Origin: Mugil cephalus
Taxonomy: Eukaryota; Chordata; Actinopteri; Mugiliformes; Mugilidae
DNA length: 64,000 nucleotides
Reading direction: 5' to 3'
Assembly: GCF_022458985.1 (NCBI RefSeq)
Contig: NC_061777.1
Location: 20,425,668-20,489,667 of the forward strand
Shown here piece after piece: positions 35,479 through 49,589 of this stretch. Below the pieces are notes generated by a model. The model ran no database searches, was not told the DNA's origin, and was given only the letters and a program-made list of their open reading frames with translations. Both the position numbers and the translations under genes were made by a program. Every line of letters starts with the position of its first letter. Position 1 is the first letter of the stretch.

Positions 35479-35869
35479 GCACACATTTAAAAAAACAAAA
35501 ACAAACAAAAAAAACATGATAAACTGATACATGCGCATCATAGAAAAAAAGGCACCTTAATAAAAAATACATTTTTTTCACTATATACATTTTACATACA
35601 GTTGCAGCAAAACTGTCATAATAATAAATCGGATCATGAAAATCTTGGTGTTTACAGTAGCTGGGATCTGATACAATATATCATGGAAGACCACCAGTTG
35701 TACATTTATGTTTGTCCAGGGTAAGATTTGAGGTAATATTTTATGAGTCTACCAGTACTCCCAGTGTATTCTAGTTATATTGCACCATTTGTCACCCACA
35801 TACTACTTTTCATTTAAATCAAAAGACAGCTTTATGCTCAAAATAAAAAGCATGTGTGCAGCTTGTGGC

Positions 35870-38800
35870 TTACACGGGGTATCCATATCGAGGGTCATAT
35901 TGGAGGGAAGCGGTTTTGTCCCCTGCAGTTGTCAGCCCGTTACTCTCGCCTGTGTAGATGGGGCCTGAATCACCGTCTCTGGGCAGCTGGTTCCTCACGG
36001 AGCTGTACTGCACCCCGGGGTGGGTGCGGTATCCCATCACTGAGCGGAAGCTGGACTGTCTGCTGTTGGGTCTGCTCTCTGGAGCCTGGGCGTCCTCCCT
36101 GCGGATACAACGTGATCAGTCAGGCGTTCCTCTGAACCGACATTATTTCACCGACGCTTACGAGCAGCGTCCAGCGCTGGAGCAATACCTTATTTCATTT
36201 TGGATCTCTTTCTCATAGCGCCGCTTATGGCACAGACAGATCAGGAGCCAGATGAGGAACAGGAGGAGGAGGAGCAGCAGCAGGCCACCTATCACCCCCC
36301 CAACTATGACACCCACTTTATTGGTGGCTGCAAAAGAGGACACGGTGTTTGAAGATCAGACAAGTGCAACTCTTCCTCCTTACGGTCATTAAATCCAGCT
36401 TCTACAACGGGCTTATGTGTGATTTTGCATTAGAGACTGACACAAATACAGAAGCAAAATAAAAGGGTGCCTTCAGGGTATAAGGGTGTTCAGAGTGCTT
36501 AAGAGTAAAATTAGAAGATGATATCATAGACTTACGGTTGTATGCGTGGAGTGCATATCTGCACTGTTCTTTGCCGACAGCATTTTTTACCTCACACATA
36601 TAACTTCCAATGTTGCTGTCTGTGTGGTTCCTTATCAAAAGCTCCCCACTCTGTGAGTCTAGATGAAAGAAGGGAACATTCAGTACAGACGTACGGCAAA
36701 ACCTATACCAATACATCAACGTGAATGTGTGCATCTTTAAAAGGGAAGCCTTTTTATGTTTAGTTGCCCACCTTGGGTTGCGGTGGCTGGCATAGGATCT
36801 CTCTCTCTGCTCCAAACATAACTGAGAGGATTGGATCCCTGAGAGGATTTGCAGCGGAGGGAGACTGTGCCACCCTTTTCCTCGCTACCTTCAACCCAGC
36901 ACTTTGGCCGTGACGGAGGAACTAGTGAGAGAAAATAAATAATGGGAAACGAACTGTTTTAACACAATGACTTAATCCACTACCGCAGGCTTAAATGTGT
37001 GAGAGGTAAACACCACTGTATGGATATGGAGATAAGGTGAGGTCATCAACTGAGAGAGGACGTGACGTTTACATTCCATGCGAATGAGATAAGAGCAACA
37101 TTGAAAAGAATAAGAAGTAGTCTGAGAAAAAGAACAGGAAAAACTGGTCAAAGGGAATTCCTCCTCACCCATCACCACCAGAGTGACTTTTCTCATGTCA
37201 ACACCCGGCAACTTCTTGACTTTGCACTGGTAGGTGGCCGTGTCTGAGGCCCTCAGATTAGAGATGGAGATGGAGGCGTCTCCCTGCTTTGGGTCTGCTA
37301 TGAAGTTAAGCCTTTTGGAGAGGCTGGCGTCGCCGTAGTGGTGCGTCTTGCCCCCCGAATGTGATAAGATCTGCGATGCAAAGTTTGCATTAAGTGGCAC
37401 ATCCTTAAAGCAGGTTCTTCCACTATCAGAGCCCACAGGTATTGCAAAACATAACTCTGTAGTCAGTCATCCTTTTAAACTGGTTCCCTATTATCATTCC
37501 TCTCTATCATTAAACATAAGGAACGTACCAGTGTGTCTTTCTGTGTCATGTCAGGGTTGACGTTGGACCACTCAATGTCCAGCTCCCCGGTGTCTTCGGG
37601 GCTGGGTGTGTAGGTGCATCCCAGGATGACGTCCTCCACCTGGGCCTTTTGAATCGTGTTTGGCCCCGAGGATGTTATCTGCATCGCCTCTGTCACGTAC
37701 AATTTCACAAAATGTTTGTTTTTGTCAGATTTGTCTCATTAGCAATTCATACTTTTACTTCCATCCAATATTCATAATCATTTACCCAGGCCGAGAAACA
37801 AAAAGGAAAAAAGGGACTAATTTTACTCTCAAATGCATTCATATTTTTCACACTTAATGGCATTCAAGCTCTGGGCCTAGGCTCACATGCAGTCTCAGGG
37901 TGGAGTAGGAGTGCTGATGTGAGACTAATTGGCCTCTTAAGTCAAAGCGAAGATTTGAGGGTTCAGAGCTGGAATAACAGTGAAAGTGGTATTTTTCAAA
38001 AAACGAGTTACATATTAATTTAAAACTCTGGGAGCCTGTTAATCATGAGAAATGCATTGTTAAACGACAAGGATTACAGAGTGGATGAGCAAACATGTAG
38101 AATGCACTTAACAAGGAGCGGGCTGACTCACTATTTATGGCCGTGACTTTGATTAACCCCGATAGCTTGACGTGAATGAAAGCAACTCATCGTCTATAAC
38201 ACATTCGGACGGATCCAGGTTATTTATCTCGGTGATGCTCAACTCATAGAAAAAAGGTCTTAACACCATTTTCCCATTCAGATGTCAAATCTTCACTAAA
38301 TATGTAAAAGGTCGAAGAATCAAATCAGCCCCCCTTTTAACAAAACTCGTCCTTAAATCCACTGTAACGCTCTGAAAGTGCCTTAACGCCGCTGCAACGA
38401 AACAAAGTGTGTCAGAACGTTCAAAGCATGTAAAGAGCAGATGTGGCGAGAGTGTCGGAAAATTAGCTCAAATTAGCCAATCAAATGTTTACACTGTGGA
38501 ACCCTCCCCCCTGAGGGCAAAACACTGTGATCTAAGCAAGAGGCAGCAAAGCTAACTTGCCAGTGAGATCTCTAGGTAAGCAGGTTACAAAGAAACTGCA
38601 AATATTCAAATCTCGTTGACTCACACATTGGGCTCACATAACACGTCCCTCTCCATGTGGAACTTAAAGAATCAATCAAGCCTCTTAACACCAACTGTTG
38701 GTCTAATGAGGTGGTGCAATGTGAGGATTTAGCGGCTTAGAGGAATCATGTTATATATACTGTTGGCTTTATGCATGCGTTTCATTTAAATTTGCCTCCG

Positions 38801-39294
38801 TTGTTCATACATTAGAAGAGACAGCTTGGACGGAGGCCAAAGACTAATTCCTCCCACAGGGACAATGAAGTCTCTCAGGGTCATACTTTAAACATCCACA
38901 TAGCAGCCTGACCCAAGCAAAAGAGGTAGGAATGCTATGCACGATACCTGTCTGCCACCCACATTATATGTACACGGTTCACAGAATGTCAGCAATTCAC
39001 CAATCAGATCATTGGCTAAGCTAAGAGTACATGACAATGGAGGGACTATTGTTTGAATCACAGACCAGGTTTAAAAAAAAAAAAAAAAAACCTGTCCTGT
39101 TTGATCAATAATTCAGTCTCTGCTTTCCATGTTTTCAATTTTTACTGTTAAATATTCAACAGGCAGGTCGAGCTGATCAAAAACCCAAAACAGACACTTT
39201 ACAGCTAAAAGTCAAACTCACCTGTCTTCAGCTGAATTGCTATCAGCAACAGCACAGCCACCTTGAGCCTCATGTTTGTAAATGTGGGCTTCAT
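35870..39294 (-). CDS. CTX-family Ig membrane protein, VSIG8-like (CXADR relative)
   Basis: Type I cell-surface adhesion-type protein of 358 residues. Coding exons in gene order: 39294-39222, 37689-37529, 37370-37169, 36921-36772, 36658-36536, 36327-36189 and 36098-35870; phases all agree. Signal peptide 1-24 (KVAVLLLIAI core). V-set domain with Cys49, LDIEW Trp65 and DTATYQC Cys127. C2-set domain with Cys169, Trp182, Cys217, plus the extra pair Cys153/Cys228 typical of the CTX family. Transmembrane helix 241-268, very Leu-rich, then a basic stop and NEIREDAQAP, the juxtamembrane signature of CXADR/CLMP/VSIG8. The tail is Ser/Arg-rich and ends RYGYPV, a possible PDZ ligand. SPEDTGELDIEW and SDTATYQCKVKK sit closest to VSIG8, but CXADR or IGSF11 relatives cannot be ruled out by eye. 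Start chosen because the ATG leads the signal peptide; a second in-frame ATG is seven codons later. Confidence 0.88.
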
Positions 39295-39645
39295 TATAAC
39301 CCTGCGAGAAAATGCATCACATTAACAAGGAGAAAATACTGAGAGAATATTGTTTCAGTCTGGTGTTTCCCCCCCAAATGATTGTATTTTGCCTCTAATT
39401 TGCCTCTAAAGTGAACAGCTTTCTACTCCGTGGTGGTCCTCCAGCTCCCTGATACAGATGTTTATATCGCGCCCCAGAACTGAGGAATTACTGCATTCGT
39501 TTTCTCTTTCTACAGAGCAAGTGAGGCCAAGAGTGAATTAAAAATTTCAAAGGACAAACTGTGTCTGTCGATACAAGACACCGAGGAAATCAATCTCTGT
39601 TGTCAGTCAAATCATAGATTGGAAAATATAACAGATCTGACTTAC

Positions 39646-39839
39646 CCTGAACTGAAGAAATTATCCAAAGTAAAAGTAAGTCCTTCGAGCCACAGTGTCA
39701 GTACCGGTGTAGCTTGCTTATTGTGATCTCAGGTGAAACTCAGCAGCAGTAACTATGGCCACACCCTCTCTGTCCATAGTACATCTACTGGCCACTCCCA
39801 GAGCTAGAAAACATGTCAGACCTGCCAAATTCCTTTATA
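39646..39839 (-). promoter_or_regulatory. Promoter and 5' UTR exon of the Ig-domain gene
   Basis: A minus-strand TATAAAGG lies at 39832-39839, followed after ~30 nt by sequence that can be a 5' UTR exon ending at a good donor (CAGG|GTAAGT, last exon base 39646). The matching acceptor is TTTTCTCGCAG just before 39301, placing 7 nt of UTR ahead of the ATG at 39294. A CCACACCC box (KLF-type) lies at 39759-39766. Transcription start is inferred. Confidence 0.5.
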
Positions 39840-42800
39840 GATTACAGGAGGTGTGTTTGTTGTATTAAAACGGTGTTAAATTCATTTTTTCTAATTATTA
39901 ATTCATCTTTTTCGAAATGTTACATATTAAAAATAATAACAGAGTTTTGAGTGTACTTTCTTATGCCAGACTTGTGCAACAGCTGATGATTAATGATTAC
40001 GTGTGTTGAGCAGTTCAGAAATGTTGCAGCGCTGCTTTTTTTGTCTAGGTACATTTCTATCACCTGTCAGTCTACTATAAAGGATATCACAACGCCCTAT
40101 GTGAAACTTCCGCTGTGTAAGAAGGTGTCCGTAGTGTCTGCGATTTGGCTGTTGTGCAGCTGATTCCTCAAAATATACATATTTTTTTAAATCAGATTTG
40201 ATGTGTTGTCTGTGTGCTGTTCAGGGTAACAAGACAGCAATGTCATTTCTTTTCCTTTGAACATGTGCAACTATTTTTCTATCCCTGACGTTACACACCC
40301 TCCGAACACACCCATGGGTGTGTGAACAAAAAGACACAGAAAAGGCATAGTATGTTGATGTGCAGCAAAGTGACAGAGTCGCAAAAGTGCAGCAAGGCAC
40401 CCGTCACTTCTGCCTGGGCTCCAAGTGAGGTCAGATGATTAAACTAAATAGACAAACTAAATAGTTTGACTTCCTTATCGCCTATAAATGATTTACTAAA
40501 CGTAAGAGTTAAGCTAAAAGTTAAACAGTTCCAGAGGAGTGATCACTGTGGTTTATATGACCTATTTTACCATTTTAAAAATGTGTCTGAAGATTCAGAA
40601 ATTAAAGGAAATACTTTTTCCAATGACGCTAGACGGACTGATGGAATTATTCAGTATTGATTATACAGTATAATGTGAGCACGGGGCGTGACGTTGGCCA
40701 TTAGGAGACTTTAGTGCTGGGTTAATGCGATCCTGCCAATAATGTTCATTAAGGAGATGAACAAATTAGTAACGCTTATTATGAGACATGATCAGAAAGC
40801 AAATCTGAAATCAGCAAGGCTCGCTGTGCATTTGCAAGCTGTGTACCTGAATATCATGCAGTGTGCCTGAGTGACACCACGCCCATAAATCTGTGCGTGC
40901 ACGTGTACAAGAGTGATCTTGCAAATGTCAAGGTTTGCGTGGGGCTACGCGATGTGGCTGCTCCGCCAGCAGGTGGTTAATTGCCGCACTTCTTCCCTCT
41001 GGTGTAAGAGGAGGTTCTGGCACCGTGGCGCTGAGCTGAACAGACTGCACGACAGGCCGAGGCGGAACCATTGTGGCGAGGCCACCATTAACACCGCAGG
41101 AGAGAGCGTGGACGAGCATGATGAATACATTCGTGACCCCCGACCTGAATCTGTTGCATCATGTTTTTTTTCGCTGCACTTTGTTGTCACCCACAGATTT
41201 CTTTTTTATTATCATCCTGCTGCACTCAGTCGACAAGGAGCAGCCAAACTATGGCTTTCTCTCAAGAGCCGAGATTTTCCTCAGTACACACCTTCCAAGA
41301 TCTGGCAAAGGTAGCCTAATCACGGCACCACAGGGTACCAAACAAACCACCTTGACAGATGTCCAAATTACAAGTAAACAGCATAGCAGGGGCGGCAAAC
41401 AAATGACCAAAGCAGGGAGGGGAGAGGCTACAGAAAGGCTTGCCAGCAGCCATACTGAAATAGCACGGCAGCGTGACTCACTGTGTGTCAATGTCAGGGA
41501 GCCAGTTAGGCACATATATTCATCTTTTTAAGGTGGAACGCCACTGGGACAAGGATCGCGCTTGTCACAGAGGGAGACAGTCACTCAGCCCCTCAAAGAT
41601 CTACGTGAGTGGATTACAGCCAGCAGACAGTATTCATGACCCCCCCACCACCCCGAATCCCCGCAATTAGACGTCCACTCTGACAGGGGAAATAGATTTT
41701 TTGTCTCATTCACAACAATCGTTCATTATTCACTGGTCTCCTCCCCATCATAAACAAACACTCCGCAGACAGTAGACAACGCATTAATGAGCATAAAAGT
41801 AGCATCTTTTTAAGCATTAGCAGTTGTCTTCCAATTCTAACGGATGCCTTCTTATGCGCTAATCCTGGCGTGATTACTCCTCTATCTCCAAGCAGAGCAC
41901 ATTTTCAGCCGGTCCTGCCCTGCATGCTTTCCATGTGACATCCTGCAGAATAAATAATAAAGAGCAAAATGCAAGGATTCCTCCCAGCCTCCCAGTAAGT
42001 AACCCACTGCGGAAAGGGCACATCTACCATCAAAGCCATGCTTGAAAGATACTGGACACAGCAGGACAAAATCCCACTGGTTGCCAACAATGAATTCCAG
42101 TTTTAATGATACTGAAGCTGGTGCAGTGAGAGACAGCATCATCAGTTTTAGAACTGGAAGGGGATGCAGGAGAAAGTAGATGGGAACGGCAGAGCAAAAG
42201 AGTTAACTCCGGCCTGTCAATAACACAACATCCCACATTACTTCGGCTGAAACCTCTGAAAGGTGAGCAGGTTACCACGCTGAATAGGCGCAGGAGACAG
42301 AAATAGAGAGCGTGCCAGTAACTCACTTCCACCGCGAAATCTCTGTGTGCATGTGCACAATTAGGGAGCATTATATCATCGGGAGAGTCCATCTAACCAA
42401 GAGTGCGTGCCAAAACCTCATCCCGTCCATGCAGACGTAACTACTTCCAACAACTGAAATTAGACAGGTGCAGCTAAGTCCACGTGCAATGGGAAGAGCC
42501 GCCACGGCCCTGCTTCATTCGCAGCGCGCAACTCTTGCGGCCTGCTTAAACTTCTAACCTCTGAACGTGAAAAGGCAGGGCACTGGAATGTGGAAAGAAA
42601 CTCCACATTTAAAATGCAAGAGTAAAAGGGAATTTACCGTGTATTTACTGCTCCATCCCTCCCTCGGTTCACAAGCTGCCCACCCACATATACCCCAGCA
42701 CACACACAAACGCACACACACAGCCTCCAGCAATATGAGCATAGACGGTGGACTCCATAATCCAATAAGTTGTGCTTCTTGTGCTAAACCCAGTGAAGTC

Positions 42801-43461
42801 TGGCACACAGAGCGAGTCCATGGAGAGTAGGGTCCCCTAAGCCTCGCTTGCAGGAGTGTGATGGAGACTGTATTCTCTGATAAAGAACTTCAGATCTCTG
42901 CTACTTCTAGAGCTCATATTTCCCCCACACACTGCGAACATATGATGTAATTATGTAATTCAACGCTGAGTTTTCTCCTCTAAAATACCAATTAAGAGAA
43001 ACATTGCTGGAATAACATCTTGTTACGCCAAGTGTGTTGTGGAAAAAGGCAGGCGGTGAGAATGAGCTTGACGTTATGCTTTACTGTCTGTTGTGTCCTC
43101 AGTCAATAAAAAAGCAAGAGTTCATTTGAATGAGGAATAGCTTCTACAGAGGCGAAGCTCAATTTAATGGATTTCACATGTTTTATCGTGCTTGAAAGCC
43201 ACAGAAATGGCAATTTTCATCAACACACTGGCGGTTTCTGGGGAAAAAATCTGCATTCTTTTTATGCTCTTCATTATTTTCTTTCCGATGGAGCTACACA
43301 TAAGAGAACTGGACTTTGTTCAGTGCTGGGCAATAATAAAAGCATGATCCTCTTGAAAACACAAGGCCTCCACACAGAAGATACACAACCACTCATGTTT
43401 GTACTACACTATTTGGGAGGACAACGTTATAGCTGAGCTCAGCCTTAACTCAAACCTAGTT

Positions 43462-43495
43462 ATTAAAAGAACAGTTCAACAAATTGGGAATGACT
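43462..43495. repeat. Terminal fragment of the foldback element
   Basis: AAAAGAACAGTTCAACAAATTGGGA matches the terminal inverted repeat of the element at 28431 and the reverse complement of the end at about 49820-49846. A CTTGTTTCCAGTCTTTGTG word near 43890 may be the other side of the same degraded copy. Confidence 0.5.
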
Positions 43496-45540
43496 GCATA
43501 CTGTAAAGTGGGTTTAAAAAAAAAAGAAAAAAGGCCACTTTGGATAACAGCATTTTATATATATATATAAAACAATTGGCCTACTTTTCATACACACACA
43601 CTGCACTAACGGCAGCGAACCATGCAAGGCCTGACCACCAGGAGCAATTTGGAGTTGTGCGTGTTGCCCAAAGGACGCTCTGACATGTGGGCAGGAGGAG
43701 CTGCAGATTAAACCACTGACTCTGTGATTAGTGGACAGCCTGCTCTATTTCTTGAGTAGAGAACCCTTCACTAATTTGCTTCAAAGCACGAAAACTACAA
43801 GTGGTCCCTTCTAAAAGTCCCAATGACTGAATTTACGATTTACGACAAAAAGTTAAAAAAAAAAGTGTTTTTGCCAACTTTAGATCTGCTGCTTGTTTCC
43901 AGTCTTTGTGTTTTACTTTAGTTAATCAGCCTGGCTGACAGGGCTATGGGATGCGATGCGAGCAAAGGTTTCTCAGCCGGAATCTTCTCCTGTCACTGGT
44001 GGTACGCTCTCTAACCCTTTGGCCACCAGACAAAAAGATCCTTTTCTGAATATAGCCAAAATGTAATCTTCGGTGCTAAATAACTGTTAAAACCTCAAAG
44101 GATGCATGATTGTTCTTGTTGGAAAGACTGTGAGTTAGAGACATCGTTGTAAAAACAATGTGATGACAGATCTGATTAGCGTGTTACCTTCCTACACTCA
44201 GATGGCAGGTCTTTAGAGCTGTTGTTGAAACTTCTTGGAGTATGTTCTCCAACTTGGCAGAAGAGAAGAGATGCATGTTGGGAATTGTGACCGAGAGATA
44301 AATCCGTGTGTGTTTATTGCACAGAAAGTGACCTTTCACATTAAACACGGTCATTTGATCCGGTTATAAAATACTGATTAGAGCAGCTTTAATTTATGGT
44401 CAACTCTAGACTTCCTAATCTGAACCAAAACTGTAACTCCAACCTTAAATCAAATTGAAATCCATAAACTAGTTTATGTCTTCGTAGCATGACCTCACAT
44501 AATACAACCCCACAAGGCTGTCCAGGTGAATGGACGACGTGGGTGGACTGTTTGCTCTGAACTGCCTATTTCCGCACAGGGAAAAAAAAAATAAAAATAG
44601 CTTTGAAACTTACTCCATTTAAGACACACAGACACTAGATATCACACATTTCAGTGAGTATTAGGTAGGCCAGACCGTCCAGTCAGGGCAGTTTTTCCTG
44701 TGTTGATTAGATGAATTAGAAACAACAATACCAGTTAACTGCTGTTTGTTTGGTTACATAAACAACATGGCAGTGTTTTACTTAGCAACATCTTCCACAA
44801 AGTGCTTGGTGCTAATGCCTAAAAAGAAATATCTGAAGGTAAAATGCAGACACGGTTGATAATGTGCATTTTTACTTATCATTTGTATCAGCCTTTTCAT
44901 CAGGACTAACTAATTGTCCAACTGTTTATATGTGTCAGACAAGAAAAGAAAAAAAACACTGGTCATCAGTCAGAGTGAATAAACCAGACTCTGGCAAGAA
45001 TTCTTAGGCTCATTTGTTAGAAAGCAGTTGAAACATTGTTGCAGCCAAGTTCAATATCCAGTCTGTGGATGTGTGATAAAGTGGTGCACGCTTGAGCGGT
45101 CGCGGGTCAGTCCTCATCAAGATGTTTAATGAGTGTTTTAATGATTCCCTGCTCAAAGGAGCTGAGAGCATTTGATAAGGGTATAGACACAGAGATGTCC
45201 AGTTCTTTGAATCCACAGCCCCGGCGCGCACTAACTTATGGATGAATCTTAAACATTTAATATTATAGCCTTTATCGCTCATGATGCTCTGCTGAGAGGT
45301 TATATATTTCATTTTCTGACTTAATTTAATTTAATTGTGAGTGTGTAGCTGAAGGCACATTCTTTGATCAGAACCTTGTAAATTGAAGCATGTTTTATTT
45401 AGGTGAAGTATCTGCAGCTTCACCTGCTGAATGCAAAGTGTGAAGGGCTAGTGTGTGTGATATGGGTGGTCTGTTAGAGATATAGTGTTCTGTCTTATGC
45501 TTTTATTAGTGTATGAACCCCGGTAACTATAAATTGTAGT

Positions 45541-45572
45541 TTTTGTTGTTTTGTTGTTGTTGTTGTTGTTGT
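45541..45572 (+). repeat. TTG microsatellite
   Basis: A run of TTG/GTT triplets with one interruption near its start. Simple sequence, no gene nearby. Confidence 0.85.
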
Positions 45573-48500
45573 CGTCTTATTTTGTTGCACTCTTTGTTTC
45601 TATAAAAGTGAGTCCGCCATGATTTGTCAGAATGAACGAGACAGGCGCTGCCTCTGGAAAGTGTCGTTTTGCATCTTGCCTTTTATGCCCGACCCTTCAA
45701 GTGTTTACAGGAAACAACTGACAGAATATTCACTGTGAATGTGCGGCTAGCGCCCTACTAATGTGTGAATTTATTACATGACCATGTTTTATTTATTGGC
45801 ATGATGGTTTTGCAATTCTGATGTAGATGTCTGCAGCTTCTGGCAACTCCCAGACTTCACAATTGTCTTTTAGCGTTCAGAGCGGCAGGCGCGTCGAACC
45901 CACACAGTTCAACGAACCAAATGAAAACCCCCGTCTCCCAGCGACACGAGGTGACTCCCTGTGCCGGCATGCATGTCTGCATTTCCCATGCATGGATTAA
46001 AATAAATAAATAAACATCTATTTAAAATGCCTTTCTAGTCCAGCAACACTTAGGAATTAATGCACACGCCTGCTCGAATTAACATAACATTACAGAGATG
46101 ACTGCATTAGCAATGATGTATTTTAATAAAAAAAACATTTTGCATGTTGCATAAGATGTTAAAAAGAAGTCATGCTAAATATAAAACAAAAATAAAATAA
46201 AAACATTGGGCCACTGAAGCAGACAAAAATAGTTCCATCAGTTAACTGCTAATGAATTATTACGCCACTCTCATGGCGATCTGCAGAAGCTCCATTCTGT
46301 CTGTGAGAAGCCCAATGTCAAATGTATTTTACAGTCACATCCTCATTCAGAAATGCCACCAGTTATAGATTAGACTGTGAAAATACAGAGCAATCATTAC
46401 TTCAGATGATTAGTGTGTTATTGAACTGGGAGAAAATACTCAGTTGTGGAGAACTCGTCCTGTTCGACAGATGACACACCGCAAGAATTTCCCATTTCTG
46501 CACAGCGCGATGCTTCGAAACGTACGGAAACCGAATCAGCGTTATCAACTGCTGACGGGCGCTCTTAAATCTTTTTATGTACCGGTACAAAAAGATCGAT
46601 ATTTGAGGCACGTCGTCCTGCTCTTACCGAGAGCACCTGAGAGCAGGAAGAAAAGGCAGTTTAAATTGAGGGCCTTGAGGAGGTATGACAACAATGTTTG
46701 TGATGAATGATGACTGGGAGTCTTTGATTGCACTGTCGCGCTCAGAGCTTCAATCATATAAAATACAAGATTTCACTGTTTGTCAGCCGAAATTGTTTTC
46801 CAACAAGCGAGAGCTTCAGCCTCCCATTGGCCAAAATCAGCATCTCATTGTTGATGGATTCGTGGAGGACGGAGCTGCGGCCAACAATTTTGATTCTCCG
46901 GCTAGAAAAACAGCACATAACAAAGCAGGATTGTGATGACGCTTCTTTCCATTATAATACGCATCCACTTTTGCTGATGGATATTTGCTCTAATTAGCAA
47001 ACAAGCCCTGCTGTAAACGTGGATTTATTATTAATGCCAGAGTGTTGGCCAACATGCTGATTTTGTTGCAGCTCCCCCTTTGTTGCCAAAAGAGGTCGAT
47101 GCGGTGCAGATCACTTAACTTCATAAACAAGTGAAGAAGAAGCACCTGTGAGCCGAGTGGGTCCTGCAGGGGAAGATTCCAGTGTAGCCACAAGGTTGAA
47201 GTTGTAAAAGGCAGCCGAAGCTCTGTAATACAACAGCAATCCATTCATCCGTTCATCCCTTACTAACAGGTTTTTTTGCCCTTTAACAACCTTTACTGTG
47301 GGGCCTCGGCGGAAATAAAGATGAGTTTGGTACTTTTTTATCTTTATTAGGATGTTTCAGTGTGCTGTGGCACTGTTTGCCTTTGCTGCACTAATGCTAC
47401 CATCATTCATGCAGTAGTAGAAAAGCCCACGGCGTTGAGCCTTAGGGACTTCTGTCAAAAGGGCTCCCTACGTAGAAAAAAAAAATAAAATTAATAAGAG
47501 CAATATTTTACAGCCTTTTATAATTGCGGTGTTTGTACTCCTGCTGTTACATGCAGGATGCTGGAATTGGTGCATTTAGAAACCAGTCAATTCTGCCCCA
47601 ATTTGATACAACAAAGACAGTGAATGGATTCTGGACGGGATGTACATGTAGTCCACATATTTTATTTATTTGTTTTATGGTTCCAGTTTTGTCAAGTCAG
47701 CCTGTCTGTCAGTCACACAAGCAGCTGTCAAATTGCTGCAGCTTCAAACAAGAGCATGTGTGAAAGACAGAAAGAGAGACCAGAAACTAAAATTTCCATG
47801 GCAGACCTGAATGACTCTTTTTAGCCCTAAAGTGGATCCTACGTGGGTGCTGCTATTGTATTTTTTATTACAGGTGCTGTTGTGATGTTTTATTACTCAG
47901 GAAACAACAATGTGACCGGGCACGCTGCTTATAAATCTTATACATTTAATTGTTGTTGTCTTTGGGTTGATTTCCCGGGTGTGGGAAGCGGTGCTGTTGT
48001 AGAACCAGGGGAAATAAATCAGTGAAACAATGAGGTGACATCTCAGAAGAATGCACCGTATTACTGTTACGGCCCACAGTCTGCATGTACGACATGCATT
48101 AGATACAAGGTAACTTAATCTAAGTTCTAAATATATGGCAACACAATATTTAGTTATTACTTCAATATGGTACATTTTGTGGGGAGGCAGAGGGGGCCAG
48201 GGTGTAGACATGCCTCTATAAAGGTCGAGCCGTTAACTGGGTTTCAGCCCAAAATGATTTTCTAATGTCAAGTAAACGAAAGCAGCTCCGGGGTCACTTT
48301 TTATGGATGAGACGGGAACTTGTAAAAGGTGATATATTGTACCGGATGTTGTAGAACAGCCTTTCCACTTCTATCGTGCAGTTAAACACTGCTGAAAGGA
48401 TTTAACTGGAATAGAAGGAGAATATATTGTGACAAAACATGTGAAGTACTGAATCATTAGGAAAACAAGACACTAACGTAGAACAGATACACAAACTGAC

Positions 48501-49104
48501 GTGGCAAGACCACACAGTTAACGTATCTGGTGACGGAAATGCCGCTGTGGGAGAAATTCTTGCTTTTTCTATTAAGCCTCCAGCTTCTACCTCGCAGCGA
48601 GTGAGAAAGTATAAAATGGCACAAAGTTATTTCAAAATTCTTTGCAGCAACGTGCTTACTAATGTCCTCTTCTCGTAATAATTAGGTTACAAAAAAATCT
48701 GTGCGCTTTTACTGCTCACTGAAAGGTCTCTCAAGGAAAAAAAAAAGCAGCAAGGAGTATTTTTTTTCCTGCTCTGGTGGCCTACTGGGACACAGAACAA
48801 AAGCTGTTAAGCATTAGTATTCAAATGAATTTTACAGGTGACATACAGTGCACAAAAGGTAGAGTGACAAAGAAATCCTGAAGTGGCACACAGGAGAGAG
48901 GACAACTTTTTCTTTCCCTCCCAAACTGTGACAAGTGGCTTTGAACAGTGTCATACTTCACTGACTCTATTTTCAGTCGACTTTAATCATTAGAATTTAA
49001 AAAGCTGGGACTCATTATTTTGACGAGGTAACTTAAAGGCACTATGTATTTGATCTTCCAATTCATCTATGGGTGGATACCATGCTCCCAGGGTTTTAAG
49101 AGAT

Positions 49105-49105
49105 A

Positions 49106-49172
<67 letters not shown>
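49105..49172 (+). repeat. (AAAG)17 microsatellite
   Basis: Sixty-eight nt of uninterrupted AAAG, 17 units. The perfect length suggests a young, polymorphic tetranucleotide locus. The Phe/Leu/Ser-repeat ORF on the other strand is an artefact of it. Confidence 0.95.
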
Positions 49173-49173
<1 letters not shown>

Positions 49174-49589
49174 CTCATTCATCTAGTGAGCTGTCCAAAT
49201 TAAGACCTCTATGGCTCGCTCATCCTTGAAGTAATCCCTTCCAGTGGATGGTGGGCTTGTGCAAATGCAACAGGGAACGCAATAATGAAATATACTGAAG
49301 GAAAGGAGCTATTAATAATTTACAGAACATAATGTCATTTGCATAATTGATTGGCTTGTAGTTATTTTCTGCTTAAATCTGATTGATTTAATTTGGAAAT
49401 TTACTTCCTTGTTGAGAGTTGGAAAGATCGATGACCGCCTGTATGCTTAATAAACCCCAGTTAGCAACCAGCCCAGCCTAAGAGAAAAACTGGAAATGGG
49501 TGAAAACGTGCCCGAGCCTTGAGGAAGTTACCGCTCCCAGCTACAGCCCAACTAATACAGCAGCGGTGTGTCATTTTTAGAAGTCTGCC

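Noticed and set aside
40306..40323. 18-bp perfect palindrome ACACACCCATGGGTGTGT
   Set aside because: Perfect but short and made of simple CA/GT text around an NcoI-like centre. It may be chance or a paired KLF-type site, with no other evidence.
40913..41531. Overlapping ORFs of 80-150 codons on both strands
   Set aside because: No recognisable domain or splice sites. The ORFs conflict with each other on opposite strands, and the region is simply short of stop codons because it is GC-richer.
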